From Planctomycetota bacterium (GTDB lineage: Bacteria > Planctomycetota > UBA1135 > GCA-002686595), in NCBI GenBank assembly GCA_023150475.1, contig JAKLKU010000019.1:62001-126000 (forward strand): DNA of 64,000 nt, written 5' to 3'. Positions 8,440 through 17,001 of the stretch are shown here, one piece after another. Both the position numbers and the translations under genes were made by a program. Below the pieces are notes generated by a model. It was not told the DNA's origin, did not search any database, and saw only the letters and a program-made list of their open reading frames with translations. Every line of letters begins with the position of its first letter. Position 1 is the first letter of the stretch.

Positions 8440-9905
8440 CAGAGTTTCAGGTACTTGGCGACGTCGTCGTACAGTCCGCCCTGATTCGAATAGAGCACGT
8501 AGTTGCGCGCGGTCGCGAACCACTCGCGCGTCGACGGCTGGACCTGTTTGGCGGCGGCGAGCAGATCACGCTCTTCGAGCGGCGCGGGCACGCCGCGGGC
8601 AGACTTGGACTTCAGGGCCTCGCGCAGCTTCGCTTCGATCGCGAGCTCGACGACGGCGCGCAGATCGGCGCCGGAGAAGTCCTTGCACTTCTCCGCGACC
8701 TTCGCGAAGTCGAGTGCGCCTTGCGGCTTCTCGGCGAGCAGGATCCGCAGGATCGCCGCGCGTGCCGCGTCGTCGGGCGGCGGCACGAACAGCACCCGGT
8801 CGAAGCGCCCAGGGCGGCGGAATGCAGCGTCGACGTGCCATGGCGCGTTGGTCGCGCCGAGCACGAGCACGCCTTCGTTCGAGTCGCGCGCGCCGTCGAG
8901 CTCGGCGAGGAATTGATTGATCACTTGCCGCACCGCGCTGTGTTGGAAGTCGGAGCGGCGCGCGCCCAGCGCGTCGACTTCGTCGAAGAACAGCACGCAT
9001 GGCGCCGAACGCCGCGCTTCTTCGAAGAGGGCGTGCAGGTTCTTCTCGCTCTGGCCGACCCACATGTCGAGCACGTCGTGGATGCCGATCGCGAGGAAAC
9101 GCGCGTCGATCTCGCCGGCGGTCGCGCGCGCGAGCAACGTCTTGCCGCAACCCGGCGGGCCGTAGAGCAGGATGCCGCCGCCCGCCTTCTTGCCGTAGGC
9201 ACGGAAGAGCTCGGGGTGCTGCAGCGGCTGGATGATCTTGATCGCGATCTCTTCCTTCAGCGCGTCCATCCCGCCGACGTCCGCGAAGTCGATGTCGGGT
9301 CGCTGCGCGATCGGGCTGCGGTCGTCGCCTCCGCCTCCGCCTCCGTTGCCATCGTCGCCATCGTCGCCTTCGTCGTCGTCGCTTGCGCCTACGTCGTCGC
9401 CTGCGCCTGCGCCGGCATCGGCGTCGTTGCGGCCAGCGGAAGGCGAGCGCGGCCCGTCGGTGGCGCCGGTGCCTTCGTGCGCTCCGTGCGCCTGCGCGAG
9501 CGGCCTGCCGAACGCCGCGGTGAGATCGGGCGCGTCGAGCGTCGGCTCCAACGCGAGCGCCGCGCGGAACTCGCTCGCGGCGCGCGTGCGATCGCCGGCC
9601 CGCAGCGCGAGCCGCGCGGCGAGCACGTGGGCTCGCGCCGTCATGGCGTCGCGCAGGCGCAGACTGTCGAGGATCACTTCCGCGTGCGAGTCCTTGCGGC
9701 TCGAGAAGTAGCACTCCGCAAGCGCCAACTTGAGCTCGAGGTCGTCGCTCGCGGCGCGCAGCGCGTGGCGGTACTCCGTCTCCGCTTCGTCGAAGCGACC
9801 GAGGGAACGCAATGTGTCGGCGAGCAGCTTGCGCAGCGGGACGTTCTCGGGGGAGTGGGCGAGCGCGTCCCGCAGTGCTCGCACCGAATCTTCACCGGTG
9901 GGCAT
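8439..9905 (-). CDS. AAA+ ATPase with N-terminal TPR region
   Basis: 488-residue ATPase. The first 120 residues form TPR-like helices; 135-200 is a low-complexity Asp/Gly linker (DDDEGDDGDDGNGGGGGGDD); 205-488 is a classical AAA module of the Cdc48/spastin/FtsH type with DVGGMD, Walker A GPPGCGKT (249-256), Walker B VLFFDE (304-309), sensor-1 GATN and the Arg-finger-like RRPGRFDR. A C-terminal KQVQPSTREWF segment resembles the end of meiotic-clade AAA proteins such as spastin or Vps4. The ATG at 9905 is chosen because the longer frame is Arg-rich and unlike protein. No protease domain is present, so a remodelling or disassembly function with the coupled TPR membrane protein is inferred. Confidence 0.9.
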   Translation of the reverse strand: MPTGEDSVRALRDALAHSPENVPLRKLLADTLRSLGRFDEAETEYRHALRAASDDLELKLALAECYFSSRKDSHAEVILDSLRLRDAMTARAHVLAARLALRAGDRTRAASEFRAALALEPTLDAPDLTAAFGRPLAQAHGAHEGTGATDGPRSPSAGRNDADAGAGAGDDVGASDDDEGDDGDDGNGGGGGGDDRSPIAQRPDIDFADVGGMDALKEEIAIKIIQPLQHPELFRAYGKKAGGGILLYGPPGCGKTLLARATAGEIDARFLAIGIHDVLDMWVGQSEKNLHALFEEARRSAPCVLFFDEVDALGARRSDFQHSAVRQVINQFLAELDGARDSNEGVLVLGATNAPWHVDAAFRRPGRFDRVLFVPPPDDAARAAILRILLAEKPQGALDFAKVAEKCKDFSGADLRAVVELAIEAKLREALKSKSARGVPAPLEERDLLAAAKQVQPSTREWFATARNYVLYSNQGGLYDDVAKYLKL

Positions 9906-10161
9906 GGGGATCGAGTGTAGCAGCGCGCCGCGCGCAACGGCCCATGCGGCGTGTGCGCCGGTCGAAGCCGCGCGCCGCCGCCCGAGCGGGGCCGGCGTCG
10001 GTCCGCGTCGCGCGCGCGTCCGTCGCCTTCTCGGCCGACGTGCGGGTGTCGTCGCTCGCAGGTCGTCGAATCGGCGTCGTCGCTTGGCAGGCGTCGCGCG
10101 GAATCGGCGCGGCGCGGGGGTCGGGCCTCGCAAGCGCGCGCTCGGACGTCCATGATCCGGC

Positions 10162-11034
10162 ATGGCCGATCCCGAGCGCGCGCTTTCGACCAACGCTCCC
10201 GGTGACTTCTTCGTCGACGCGACGTGCATCGACTGTGACACCTGTCGTTGGCTCGCGCCGGCGACGTTCGAGCGCGAGGGCGAGCTCTCGTGCGTGCGCC
10301 GCCAGCCGACGGACGACGCGGAACGATTCGCCGCCGAACTCGCGCTGATCGCTTGTCCGACGGGTTCGATCGGCGTGCGCGAGCGGCGTGATCTCGGGCG
10401 GGCCGCTCGGGCGTTCCCGCGGCTCGTCGACTTGGACGTGCACCATCTCGGCTTCCACGACGAAACGACGTTCGGCGCGGCGAGCTACTTGATCGTCCGG
10501 CCGCACGAGCCCGGCGGGAACGTGATGGTCGACGTGCCGCGGTGGAACGACGGGCTCGCGCGGCGCATCGCGGAACTCGGCGGCGTCGGCACGCTGTTCC
10601 TCACGCACGTCGACGACGTCGGCAGTCACGCGCGTTGGGCGAGGCACTTCGGCGCGCGCCGCGTGATGCACGCCGACGACGCCGTGTCGGGGGTCGAGAC
10701 GACGATCGAGGGGCTCGAACCGCACGAGCTCGCGCCCGGGCTCGTCGTGCTGCCGACGCCCGGACACACGGCGGGTTCGGCGTGTCTCTCCTGGCGCGAC
10801 GAGTTCCTCTTCAGCGGCGACACGCTCGCGTTCAGCCGCTCGCGAGGGCACGTCTACGCGTTCCGCGACGCGTGCTGGTTCGATTGGCGCGTGTTGATCG
10901 AGTCGGTCGAGCGGCTCGCGCAGCGCGACTTCGAGTGGATCTTGCCGGGTCACGGCTCGCGCTGTCACTTCGAACGCGCCGCGATGCGCGAGCAGCTCGC
11001 GCGGTGTCTTGCATGGATGCGCGCGCGGACGTGA
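10162..11034 (+). CDS. MBL-fold metallo-hydrolase with N-terminal ferredoxin domain
   Basis: 290 residues. Residues 1-75 are a ferredoxin-like module with Cys22, Cys25, Cys28 and Cys65 followed by Pro (CIDCDTC ... CPTGSIG), able to bind one [4Fe-4S] (or [3Fe-4S]) cluster. The rest is a metallo-beta-lactamase fold: THVDDVGSHA replaces the usual HxHxDH metal motif (its first His position is Val-flanked, the other residues kept), then LPTPGHTAGS, FSGDTL and the final LPGHGS with metal-ligand His. Known fusions of this type are in plants and bacteria and are suspected to be redox-regulated hydrolases. Function unassigned. Confidence 0.85.
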   Translation: MADPERALSTNAPGDFFVDATCIDCDTCRWLAPATFEREGELSCVRRQPTDDAERFAAELALIACPTGSIGVRERRDLGRAARAFPRLVDLDVHHLGFHDETTFGAASYLIVRPHEPGGNVMVDVPRWNDGLARRIAELGGVGTLFLTHVDDVGSHARWARHFGARRVMHADDAVSGVETTIEGLEPHELAPGLVVLPTPGHTAGSACLSWRDEFLFSGDTLAFSRSRGHVYAFRDACWFDWRVLIESVERLAQRDFEWILPGHGSRCHFERAAMREQLARCLAWMRART

Positions 11035-11095
11035 GCGCGAGCTCGAGCGCCTCACCTCGCGCGCGTGAACCGCGTGCGTTCGTGCGGCGCCGAGC

Positions 11096-13564
11096 TCACG
11101 GGACGACGTACGTCGCCGTCTCGCCGGCGCGCACCTGCAACGGGTCGTAGACGCTCGCGCCTTCCACGCCGATCGGCATGACGGTCCACTCGCCCGCGGG
11201 CACGTCTTCGAGCACGCGCGACGCTCCGGGCGCGAGCTCGACGCGCAGTTCCCACTGCCCTCCGGTGACGGCGTCCTTCGTCGCGAGCTCGAACCAGCCC
11301 GAAGTGTCCTGCGACGGTGCGCGCGAGAGGGCGACGCGCCCGCCGGGAAAATCGCGCTCGACCACGAGCTCGCGCGGGCCCCATTCGGTCGGAATGTAGA
11401 ACGCGCGATGACACTGCGCGTCGATTCGGCTCTCCAGCGAGAGGAACCCCGCGCCTGGGCTCGGCGAATGCACGTCGAACTCGCCGAGTTCGTCCGTGAT
11501 CGCGTCGCCGCTCTCGCCCCACGTGTCGCCGGACGTGTGCGCGAGCACGTTCCAGCCCGCGAGCGGCCGACCGCCGACCGAAAGCCGGCCTCGCGCGTGC
11601 GGCCGCGGATCGCTGCGCAGATCGAGATCGAAACGCACGGTCTCGCCGTCCTGCACGAGCACGTTCCACGGCAACGCCGCGACTTCTTCGTCGCCCGACA
11701 TGCTCGACGACGTCGTGGAGTGCGGCGAGATCTCCTTCTCGCAGCGCTTCACGAGCCAACGTCCCGGTGTCAGGCGTTCGAAGCGATACACGCCGTCGGA
11801 GCCGGTGCGCGTCGTCTGCGCGAAACCGTCGCCGCACGACGCGCCGACGATCGTGCCGGCCGCGCTCTCGCCCGCCGGCAGCAACACGCGGCCTTCGAGC
11901 GTGCCGCCGAGCAGGAGCTCGACGTCGACTCCGTCCTTGCCGCGCGTCGCGTCGTAGAGGATCGGCCCGACGACCGTCGGAGCGAAACCGGGCGCTTCCG
12001 CGCGCACCAAGAGTTCGCCCGAGTGCTCGGGGTAGAGCACGAAGCGACCGTCCGCGTCGCTGGTCGCGCTCGAGCCTCTCTGGAACTCGCGCTCGGCAGG
12101 GAAGTCGTTGACGAGCAGCTTCGTCGTGCGCGAAACCTGGTGCCCTTCGCTGACGGACGCATTCGCGACCGGTTTGCCGTCGGCGAGCACCCGTCCGACG
12201 AGCCCGGGCAGGCGCTTCAGCGTCGCGCGTAGTTCCTTCGGTGCCGCGTCCGATTCGAACGGACCGAGTTCCAAGGCCTCGAAGCCCTCCGCGCTCGCCT
12301 CGACGCTCCAGCGTCCGCTCGGTGCGACGAAGTTGAACCGTCCCTTCGCTCCACCGGAACCGCGGGCGATCGAATGCGCGTTGCTCCCGCCCTCGTGGTG
12401 CCGGCGCAAGAGAGCGCGAGCCGTCGCGACCTGCTGATCCGCCTCGTCGACGACGACGAGCACCGTCGATTCCGCCGTGCCGAGCCGCAACACGATCGGC
12501 GGGTGGCCGCGTTCGACGCCGGTGACGACGGCTTCGCCGTGGAGGCCCGCGCGGTCGGACGCACGAAAGTCGTGACGAGCGCCGACGATCAGACGGAAAT
12601 GACCGCGGCCCTGCGCGTCGCAGGGGACGGACGTCGAGCCGCTGACGTTCGTCGCGGCGTACTCGCACATGACGCGTGCGTCGGCGCACGGCGAACCGTC
12701 CGGCAAGAGCACCTGGAGGTCGACGCCGTCCTCGGGAGCTTCGGGTTCGAGCACGAGCTCGACGTCGCGCCGCTCTTCGTCGGCGCGCAAGTCGAACGCG
12801 TCGCTCACGGCGTTGTAGAAGCGTCTCTGGGTCGCCCAGACGCGCACGCGGCCGGGTTTGACGCCTTCGAGTTCGAACGCGCCGGACGCACCGGTGTGAG
12901 TGTCGGCTTCGTCGCTCCACACGTCTTGCCTGCGTGCATCGTCGAGCACGACGTCGTAGCCGCGCGTCGTCAGCACGCGGGCGCCGTCGACCGGCCGGCC
13001 GTCGGAGTCGATCACCTTCCCGGCGATCGAGCCGCCGCGTTCGAGGCGCCATTCGCCCGCGTCGTTCTCGGTGTGCGGCACCAACGGCACGTCGCGTTCC
13101 GACTTCACCACGCAACGCCCGCTCGCGCGCAGAGACACGCTTGCGAGCTCGGTGGCATCGGCGGCGCACACGATGTGGAAACGGCCGTCCTCGTCGGTCT
13201 CGGCGTCGACTCCACGCGGGCTCCGAATGCCGATCCGCACGCGAGCGAGCGGCCGTCCGTCGAAGTCGACGCAGCGGCCGACGATCGTCGTGTCGGTCTT
13301 CGGGAGCGCAGGCGCTGCCGCGGGTTCGGTCGGCTCGGTGGCGAGCGTTCGATCTTGAGCGGTCGCGCTCGCGATGCTCTCGGGCGCGACGACGTCCGCG
13401 CCGGACGCTGCGTCGCGGCGTGTGCCCGGCGTCTCGGCGGCCGCCGGTGACGTCGAGCGCACGTCCGGATCCGCGGGCGAGCCTCGCCACGTCGAAAAGG
13501 CGAGCAGCCCGATCGCGAGGAGGACGGCGACGAGTACGGCGACGAGGAGGAGCGTGTTGCGCAT
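11096..13564 (-). CDS. Large membrane-anchored protein with carboxypeptidase-regulatory-like repeats
   Basis: 822 residues from the ATG at 13564. An N-terminal hydrophobic helix (RNTLLLVAVLVAVLLAIGLLAF) without lipobox acts as signal anchor, leaving about 790 residues outside the cytoplasm. The ectodomain holds about seven regulatory-like beta sandwiches; each has a variant of GRCVDFDGRPLARVRIGI, GKVIDSDGRPVDGARVLT or GRVLADGKPVANASVSEG followed by a DADGRFVL-type strand. No enzyme domain is visible. Typical planctomycete surface protein; perhaps a substrate-binding or cell-envelope structural protein. Divergently transcribed from the glycosyltransferase at 13639, with only 74 bases between. 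Confidence 0.8.
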   Translation of the reverse strand: MRNTLLLVAVLVAVLLAIGLLAFSTWRGSPADPDVRSTSPAAAETPGTRRDAASGADVVAPESIASATAQDRTLATEPTEPAAAPALPKTDTTIVGRCVDFDGRPLARVRIGIRSPRGVDAETDEDGRFHIVCAADATELASVSLRASGRCVVKSERDVPLVPHTENDAGEWRLERGGSIAGKVIDSDGRPVDGARVLTTRGYDVVLDDARRQDVWSDEADTHTGASGAFELEGVKPGRVRVWATQRRFYNAVSDAFDLRADEERRDVELVLEPEAPEDGVDLQVLLPDGSPCADARVMCEYAATNVSGSTSVPCDAQGRGHFRLIVGARHDFRASDRAGLHGEAVVTGVERGHPPIVLRLGTAESTVLVVVDEADQQVATARALLRRHHEGGSNAHSIARGSGGAKGRFNFVAPSGRWSVEASAEGFEALELGPFESDAAPKELRATLKRLPGLVGRVLADGKPVANASVSEGHQVSRTTKLLVNDFPAEREFQRGSSATSDADGRFVLYPEHSGELLVRAEAPGFAPTVVGPILYDATRGKDGVDVELLLGGTLEGRVLLPAGESAAGTIVGASCGDGFAQTTRTGSDGVYRFERLTPGRWLVKRCEKEISPHSTTSSSMSGDEEVAALPWNVLVQDGETVRFDLDLRSDPRPHARGRLSVGGRPLAGWNVLAHTSGDTWGESGDAITDELGEFDVHSPSPGAGFLSLESRIDAQCHRAFYIPTEWGPRELVVERDFPGGRVALSRAPSQDTSGWFELATKDAVTGGQWELRVELAPGASRVLEDVPAGEWTVMPIGVEGASVYDPLQVRAGETATYVVP

Positions 13565-13638
13565 GGAAGCGGACCCGTTGTACGCCTCCGGCTGCGCAGT
13601 GTCGATCCGCGGCGGCGAGGTGCCTAGACTCACGCGCC

Positions 13639-15834
13639 ATGCGCATCGCGCTCGTCGCGCACGGCTTTCCGCCGCTCGAACGCACCGGCGTCGAGAACCA
13701 CGTCGCCGAACTCGCCGCCGAGTTCGCGCGTCGCGGCCACGACGTGCACGTCTGCGTGCCGCGCCGTCACCCGAGGCTCGCCGAACTCGCCTTGCGCACC
13801 GAGACTCGCGCGGGTTTCACGATCCATTGGCTGACGCGGAACGAGCCGCCGCGGACCGCCGCCGATCACCAGGAGCCGCCGGGTGTCGAGCGCGCGTTCG
13901 CCGAGTGGCTCGAGCGCGAGCGCCCGGACGTGGTGCACGTGCACCACGTCGCGAAACTCGGGCTCGGCGTGCTCTCGGCGGCGCGGCACGCTTGCGTGCC
14001 GGTCGTCTTCACGGCGCACGACCATTTCGCGTACTGCCACCGCATCGTCCACCTGCGGCCGGACCTCTCGCGGTGCACGTCGGTGGGCGACCCGCGTGCC
14101 TGCGCGCGCTGCGACCTCGCAGCGTCGGCGCTGAACCGCGTGCGCTCGCTCGGCGACTGGCAAGCCGGCGCCGATGTCGAGCGCCTGCCGCGCGACGTGC
14201 GCGAACGCGTCGTCGGCGCGCTCGAGGACGACTTCCGTTCGCGGCGGGCTCGCGCGTTGCTCGACGAACGGCACGCGCTCGATGCACGGCGGCTCGCGGC
14301 GCTCGCCGCAGTCGAGCTCGTGCTCGCGCCGAGCCGGTTCCTCGCCGAGCGCTTGGTGCACGCGGGACTTCCGAGCGAGCGTGTGATCCACGAGCCGCAA
14401 GGTTGCGACGTCGCGGCGCTCGCGGCGACCGAGCCCGCGCGTTCGAACGGCGCTCTGCGGCTCGGGTTCGTCGGCGGACTTTCGAAGCACAAAGGACTGC
14501 ACGTCCTGCTCGAGGCGCTCGCCGGACTCGGGCCTCGCGTACGGCTCGAGATCAGCGGCGAGACGAGCGACGCGGCTTGGCACGCGCACTTGCGCGAGCT
14601 CGCGCGCGGGGTGGAAGCGACTTTCCACGGCGGATTCGCCGCAAGCGAACGTGCGCGGGTCTTCGCGCGCTGTGACGTCGTCTGCGTGCCGTCGATCTGG
14701 GAGGAGAACGCTCCGCTCGTCGTCGCCGAGGGTTTCGCCGCGGGGCGACCGGTGCTCGCTTCGCGCCTCGGCGGGCTCGGCGAACTCGTGCGCGACGGCG
14801 TCGACGGCGTGCTCGTCGAGCCCGGCGACGTCGGCGCGTGGCGCAGCGTGATCGCCGTTTGGATCCGCGACCGTGCGCCGCTCGATGCGCTGCGCGCGAA
14901 CGTGCGCGCGCCGCGCACGCTCGCCGCCGAGGCCGATGCGTTGCTCGCGCATTATCAGCGCGTGCTGCCGGCGCCGCGCGCTCTGCCCGGGAGCCTCGTC
15001 GGATTCGCGCGCGAGCACGCCGCGGCCGACGGCGCGGCGTTCGACGCACTCGCGGAGCGCGTCGCTCGCGGCCTCGAAGCGTTTCGGGAGCGGGTCGGCG
15101 CGCCGCGCGAGAGCGGTTTCGCCGCGTTGGTGCGTTCCGCGGTCGCTCGTGACGTGCTCGACGTCGCGCGCGACTCGCGCCGCGAGCGCGAGTGGCTCGC
15201 GACGAGCCTCCGGGCGAGGCAGGACGCGAGCGCGGAGCTGACGAAGCTCGCACGCGCCAAACGCGAGGCCGACGAACGTTACCGCGCGGAGCACGCGGCG
15301 TTGCTCGCCGAGCGTGATGCCGTGATCGCAGCGAAACGCGCGGCCGATCACGAGCTCGCCGAGCTCGTGCGGCACGCCGAGACGTTGAAGCTCGAGCTCG
15401 AGCGCGCCGCCCGCGAGCACACGCGGCTCGTGGACGAACTCGCGACGAAACGCGAAGCCGAGCGCCGGTTGCAGCAGCTCGTCCAAGCGGCCGTCGAAGA
15501 CCGCAAACGCGTCGGCGAGCACATCGCGTGGCTCGAACGTTCGCTCGCCGAACTCGCCGCGGACCTCACCGACTGCGGCGGCGGCGCCGGGGGGGGTGCC
15601 GGGGGCGTCGGCGCCTCGCGCGGCGCGGAGCCGCGTGACGGAACCGCGCTCGGTTCGGCGTTGCCCGAGCGACTCGCGCAAGCGCGACGGGCCTTCGCCG
15701 AGATGCGTGCCGAACTCGAGTTCCGGCGCGCCGAGATGCGCGCCGCGCTCGACGACAAGACCGGGTTCTTCGGCAAAGGCGCGCTCGGCCTACGGCTCGA
15801 ACGCTGGCGGACGCGGGCGGAGGAGCGGCGATGA
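13639..15834 (+). CDS. GT4-type glycosyltransferase with C-terminal coiled coil
   Basis: 731 residues. The N-terminal 430 residues show a GT-B fold: GFPPLERTGVENHVAELA opening, LRLGFVGGLSKHKGLHVLLEAL in the second Rossmann domain, and the nucleotide-sugar motif SIWEENAPLVVAEGFAAGRPVLAS with the E-x7-E arrangement of GT4 enzymes. After about residue 500 comes a long charged alpha-helical coiled coil (ELTKLARAKREADERYRAEH...) interrupted by a Gly-rich linker near 650 and ending with a basic tail. An internal part (CARCDLAASALNR) may bind metal. It is likely membrane-proximal, elongating a surface glycan, with the coiled coil for oligomerisation or chain-length control (inference). Its stop overlaps the next ATG (ATGA). 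Confidence 0.88.
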   Translation: MRIALVAHGFPPLERTGVENHVAELAAEFARRGHDVHVCVPRRHPRLAELALRTETRAGFTIHWLTRNEPPRTAADHQEPPGVERAFAEWLERERPDVVHVHHVAKLGLGVLSAARHACVPVVFTAHDHFAYCHRIVHLRPDLSRCTSVGDPRACARCDLAASALNRVRSLGDWQAGADVERLPRDVRERVVGALEDDFRSRRARALLDERHALDARRLAALAAVELVLAPSRFLAERLVHAGLPSERVIHEPQGCDVAALAATEPARSNGALRLGFVGGLSKHKGLHVLLEALAGLGPRVRLEISGETSDAAWHAHLRELARGVEATFHGGFAASERARVFARCDVVCVPSIWEENAPLVVAEGFAAGRPVLASRLGGLGELVRDGVDGVLVEPGDVGAWRSVIAVWIRDRAPLDALRANVRAPRTLAAEADALLAHYQRVLPAPRALPGSLVGFAREHAAADGAAFDALAERVARGLEAFRERVGAPRESGFAALVRSAVARDVLDVARDSRREREWLATSLRARQDASAELTKLARAKREADERYRAEHAALLAERDAVIAAKRAADHELAELVRHAETLKLELERAAREHTRLVDELATKREAERRLQQLVQAAVEDRKRVGEHIAWLERSLAELAADLTDCGGGAGGGAGGVGASRGAEPRDGTALGSALPERLAQARRAFAEMRAELEFRRAEMRAALDDKTGFFGKGALGLRLERWRTRAEERR

Positions 15835-16895
15835 ACACGGGTTCGGCTCCGATCTCGATCGTGATTCCGGCGTACGGCGCGGCGGACCTCGTCGAACGCT
15901 GCCTCAAGGCCTTGTCGCTCGAGCTCAACGCGCGCGGAGCGATCGACGAGACCATCGTGGTCGACGACGGTTCGCCGAACGAGGTGCCCGCCGCGCAGGG
16001 TGGCGCGCAGGGTGGCGCGCAGGGTGGCGCGCAGGGTGGCGCGCAGGGCTCGGCTGAACCCGGGACGCTCGCTCGCGCACTCGCGCCAGCGTTCCCGCGC
16101 GTTCGCTTCGTCACGCGCCGCACGAACGGCGGCTTCGCGCGCGCGCTGACCGATGGCATCGCGGCGGCGAAACACGCGCTCGTCTTCGCGCTGAACAGCG
16201 ACGTCGTCGTGCGCGTCGGCACGCTCGCGCCGCTCGCGGCCGCGCTCGAGGATCCGACGGTGTTCGCGGCGGTGCCGCGCGTCCTGCTCGACGGCGACGA
16301 GCGGCGCGTCGAATCCTGGGTCGAGTTCGTCCCGGAGTCAGGTCGCGTGGTGTTCGATCAACCGTGCCTCACACGCCGCGCGCGCGCGCCGCGCGAGGAT
16401 CGTGACGTCGCCTTCCCCGTGGGCGGCGCGTGCCTCCTGCGCAAGCGCGAGTTCGTCGAACTCGGCGGGTTCGATCCGCTCTTCGAGCCGTTCTACTTCG
16501 AGGACGCCGATCTCGGGCTCGCCGCGTGGCGCGGGGGCAAGCGCACGCGGCTCGTCGTCGCTGCGGCGGTCGAACACCGCCACCGCGGAACGATCTCGAA
16601 GGTGGTCGGCGACGAAGCAACGGGCGCGCGACTCGTCCACGCCGCGATCGGGCGCAATGCGTGGCTCCTCGAGTGGAAACACTCGACGGTCGACGAGCTC
16701 CGCGCGCACGTCGCCGCGCTCGAACGCGCCGCGACCGACGCGTGGATCACGGAGGACCGCGAACGGCTGGTGGCGTTGGCGCTCGCGCTCGAACGCGCGG
16801 AGCAGGCGCTCGCGGCGCCGCGGCCGGCCCCCGGAGCGTCGTTGCGCGACCTCGCGCCGCGGTGGTGTGACACGCGGCCTTCCAGCGCGGGGTGA
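15831..16895 (+). CDS. GT2-family glycosyltransferase
   Basis: 354 residues with the GT-A fold: SIVIPAYGAADLVERCLKAL, the nucleotide-binding DDGS at residues 45-48, NGGFARALTDGI, and the DVVVR segment in place of the usual DxD. Acceptor-side GGACLLRKREFVELGGFD and the FYFEDADLGL acid are also present; close in style to rhamnosyl- or WcaA/WbbL-like transferases. Directly after DDGSPNEVPA is an insert of AQGG repeats encoded by a 12-bp minisatellite. Translationally coupled to the preceding GT4 enzyme, so the two probably build the same surface polysaccharide. The donor sugar cannot be deduced. Confidence 0.9.
   Translation: MNTGSAPISIVIPAYGAADLVERCLKALSLELNARGAIDETIVVDDGSPNEVPAAQGGAQGGAQGGAQGGAQGSAEPGTLARALAPAFPRVRFVTRRTNGGFARALTDGIAAAKHALVFALNSDVVVRVGTLAPLAAALEDPTVFAAVPRVLLDGDERRVESWVEFVPESGRVVFDQPCLTRRARAPREDRDVAFPVGGACLLRKREFVELGGFDPLFEPFYFEDADLGLAAWRGGKRTRLVVAAAVEHRHRGTISKVVGDEATGARLVHAAIGRNAWLLEWKHSTVDELRAHVAALERAATDAWITEDRERLVALALALERAEQALAAPRPAPGASLRDLAPRWCDTRPSSAG
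15993..16052. repeat. 12-bp in-frame tandem repeat in the GT2 gene
   Basis: Four perfect copies of GCGCAGGGTGGC (15993, 16005, 16017, 16029) and a diverged fifth at 16041. They encode AQGG tetrapeptides at residues 55-74, in a loop following the DDGS motif. Confidence 0.93.
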
Positions 16896-16899
16896 GTCC

Positions 16900-16927
16900 T
16901 TGACGGAGGCGGCGCCGTGTTTATGCT
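16900..16927 (+). promoter_or_regulatory. Sigma-70-type promoter for the YCII-SRPBCC gene
   Basis: TTGACG at 16900-16905, 16-bp spacer, TATGCT at 16922-16927. It lies just after the GT2 stop and 75 bases before the ATG at 17002. One of the best matches to the primary-sigma consensus in the window. Confidence 0.7.
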
Positions 16928-16932
16928 CTGCG

Positions 16933-16950
16933 CTTGAGTGAGCACTCAAG
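16933..16950. promoter_or_regulatory. Perfect palindromic operator overlapping the transcription start
   Basis: CTTGAGTG-AG-CACTCAAG: two exact 8-base arms with a 2-base centre, beginning 5 bases after the -10 element. The TGAGTG/CACTCA half-sites resemble TetR-family operators. No TetR-type gene is in the window, so the regulator would act in trans. Confidence 0.6.
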
Positions 16951-17001
16951 TCGAGCGCTCGCCGCGAATTCGAACGTCTCCGAGCCCGTGCGAGGTCGTC
17001 G

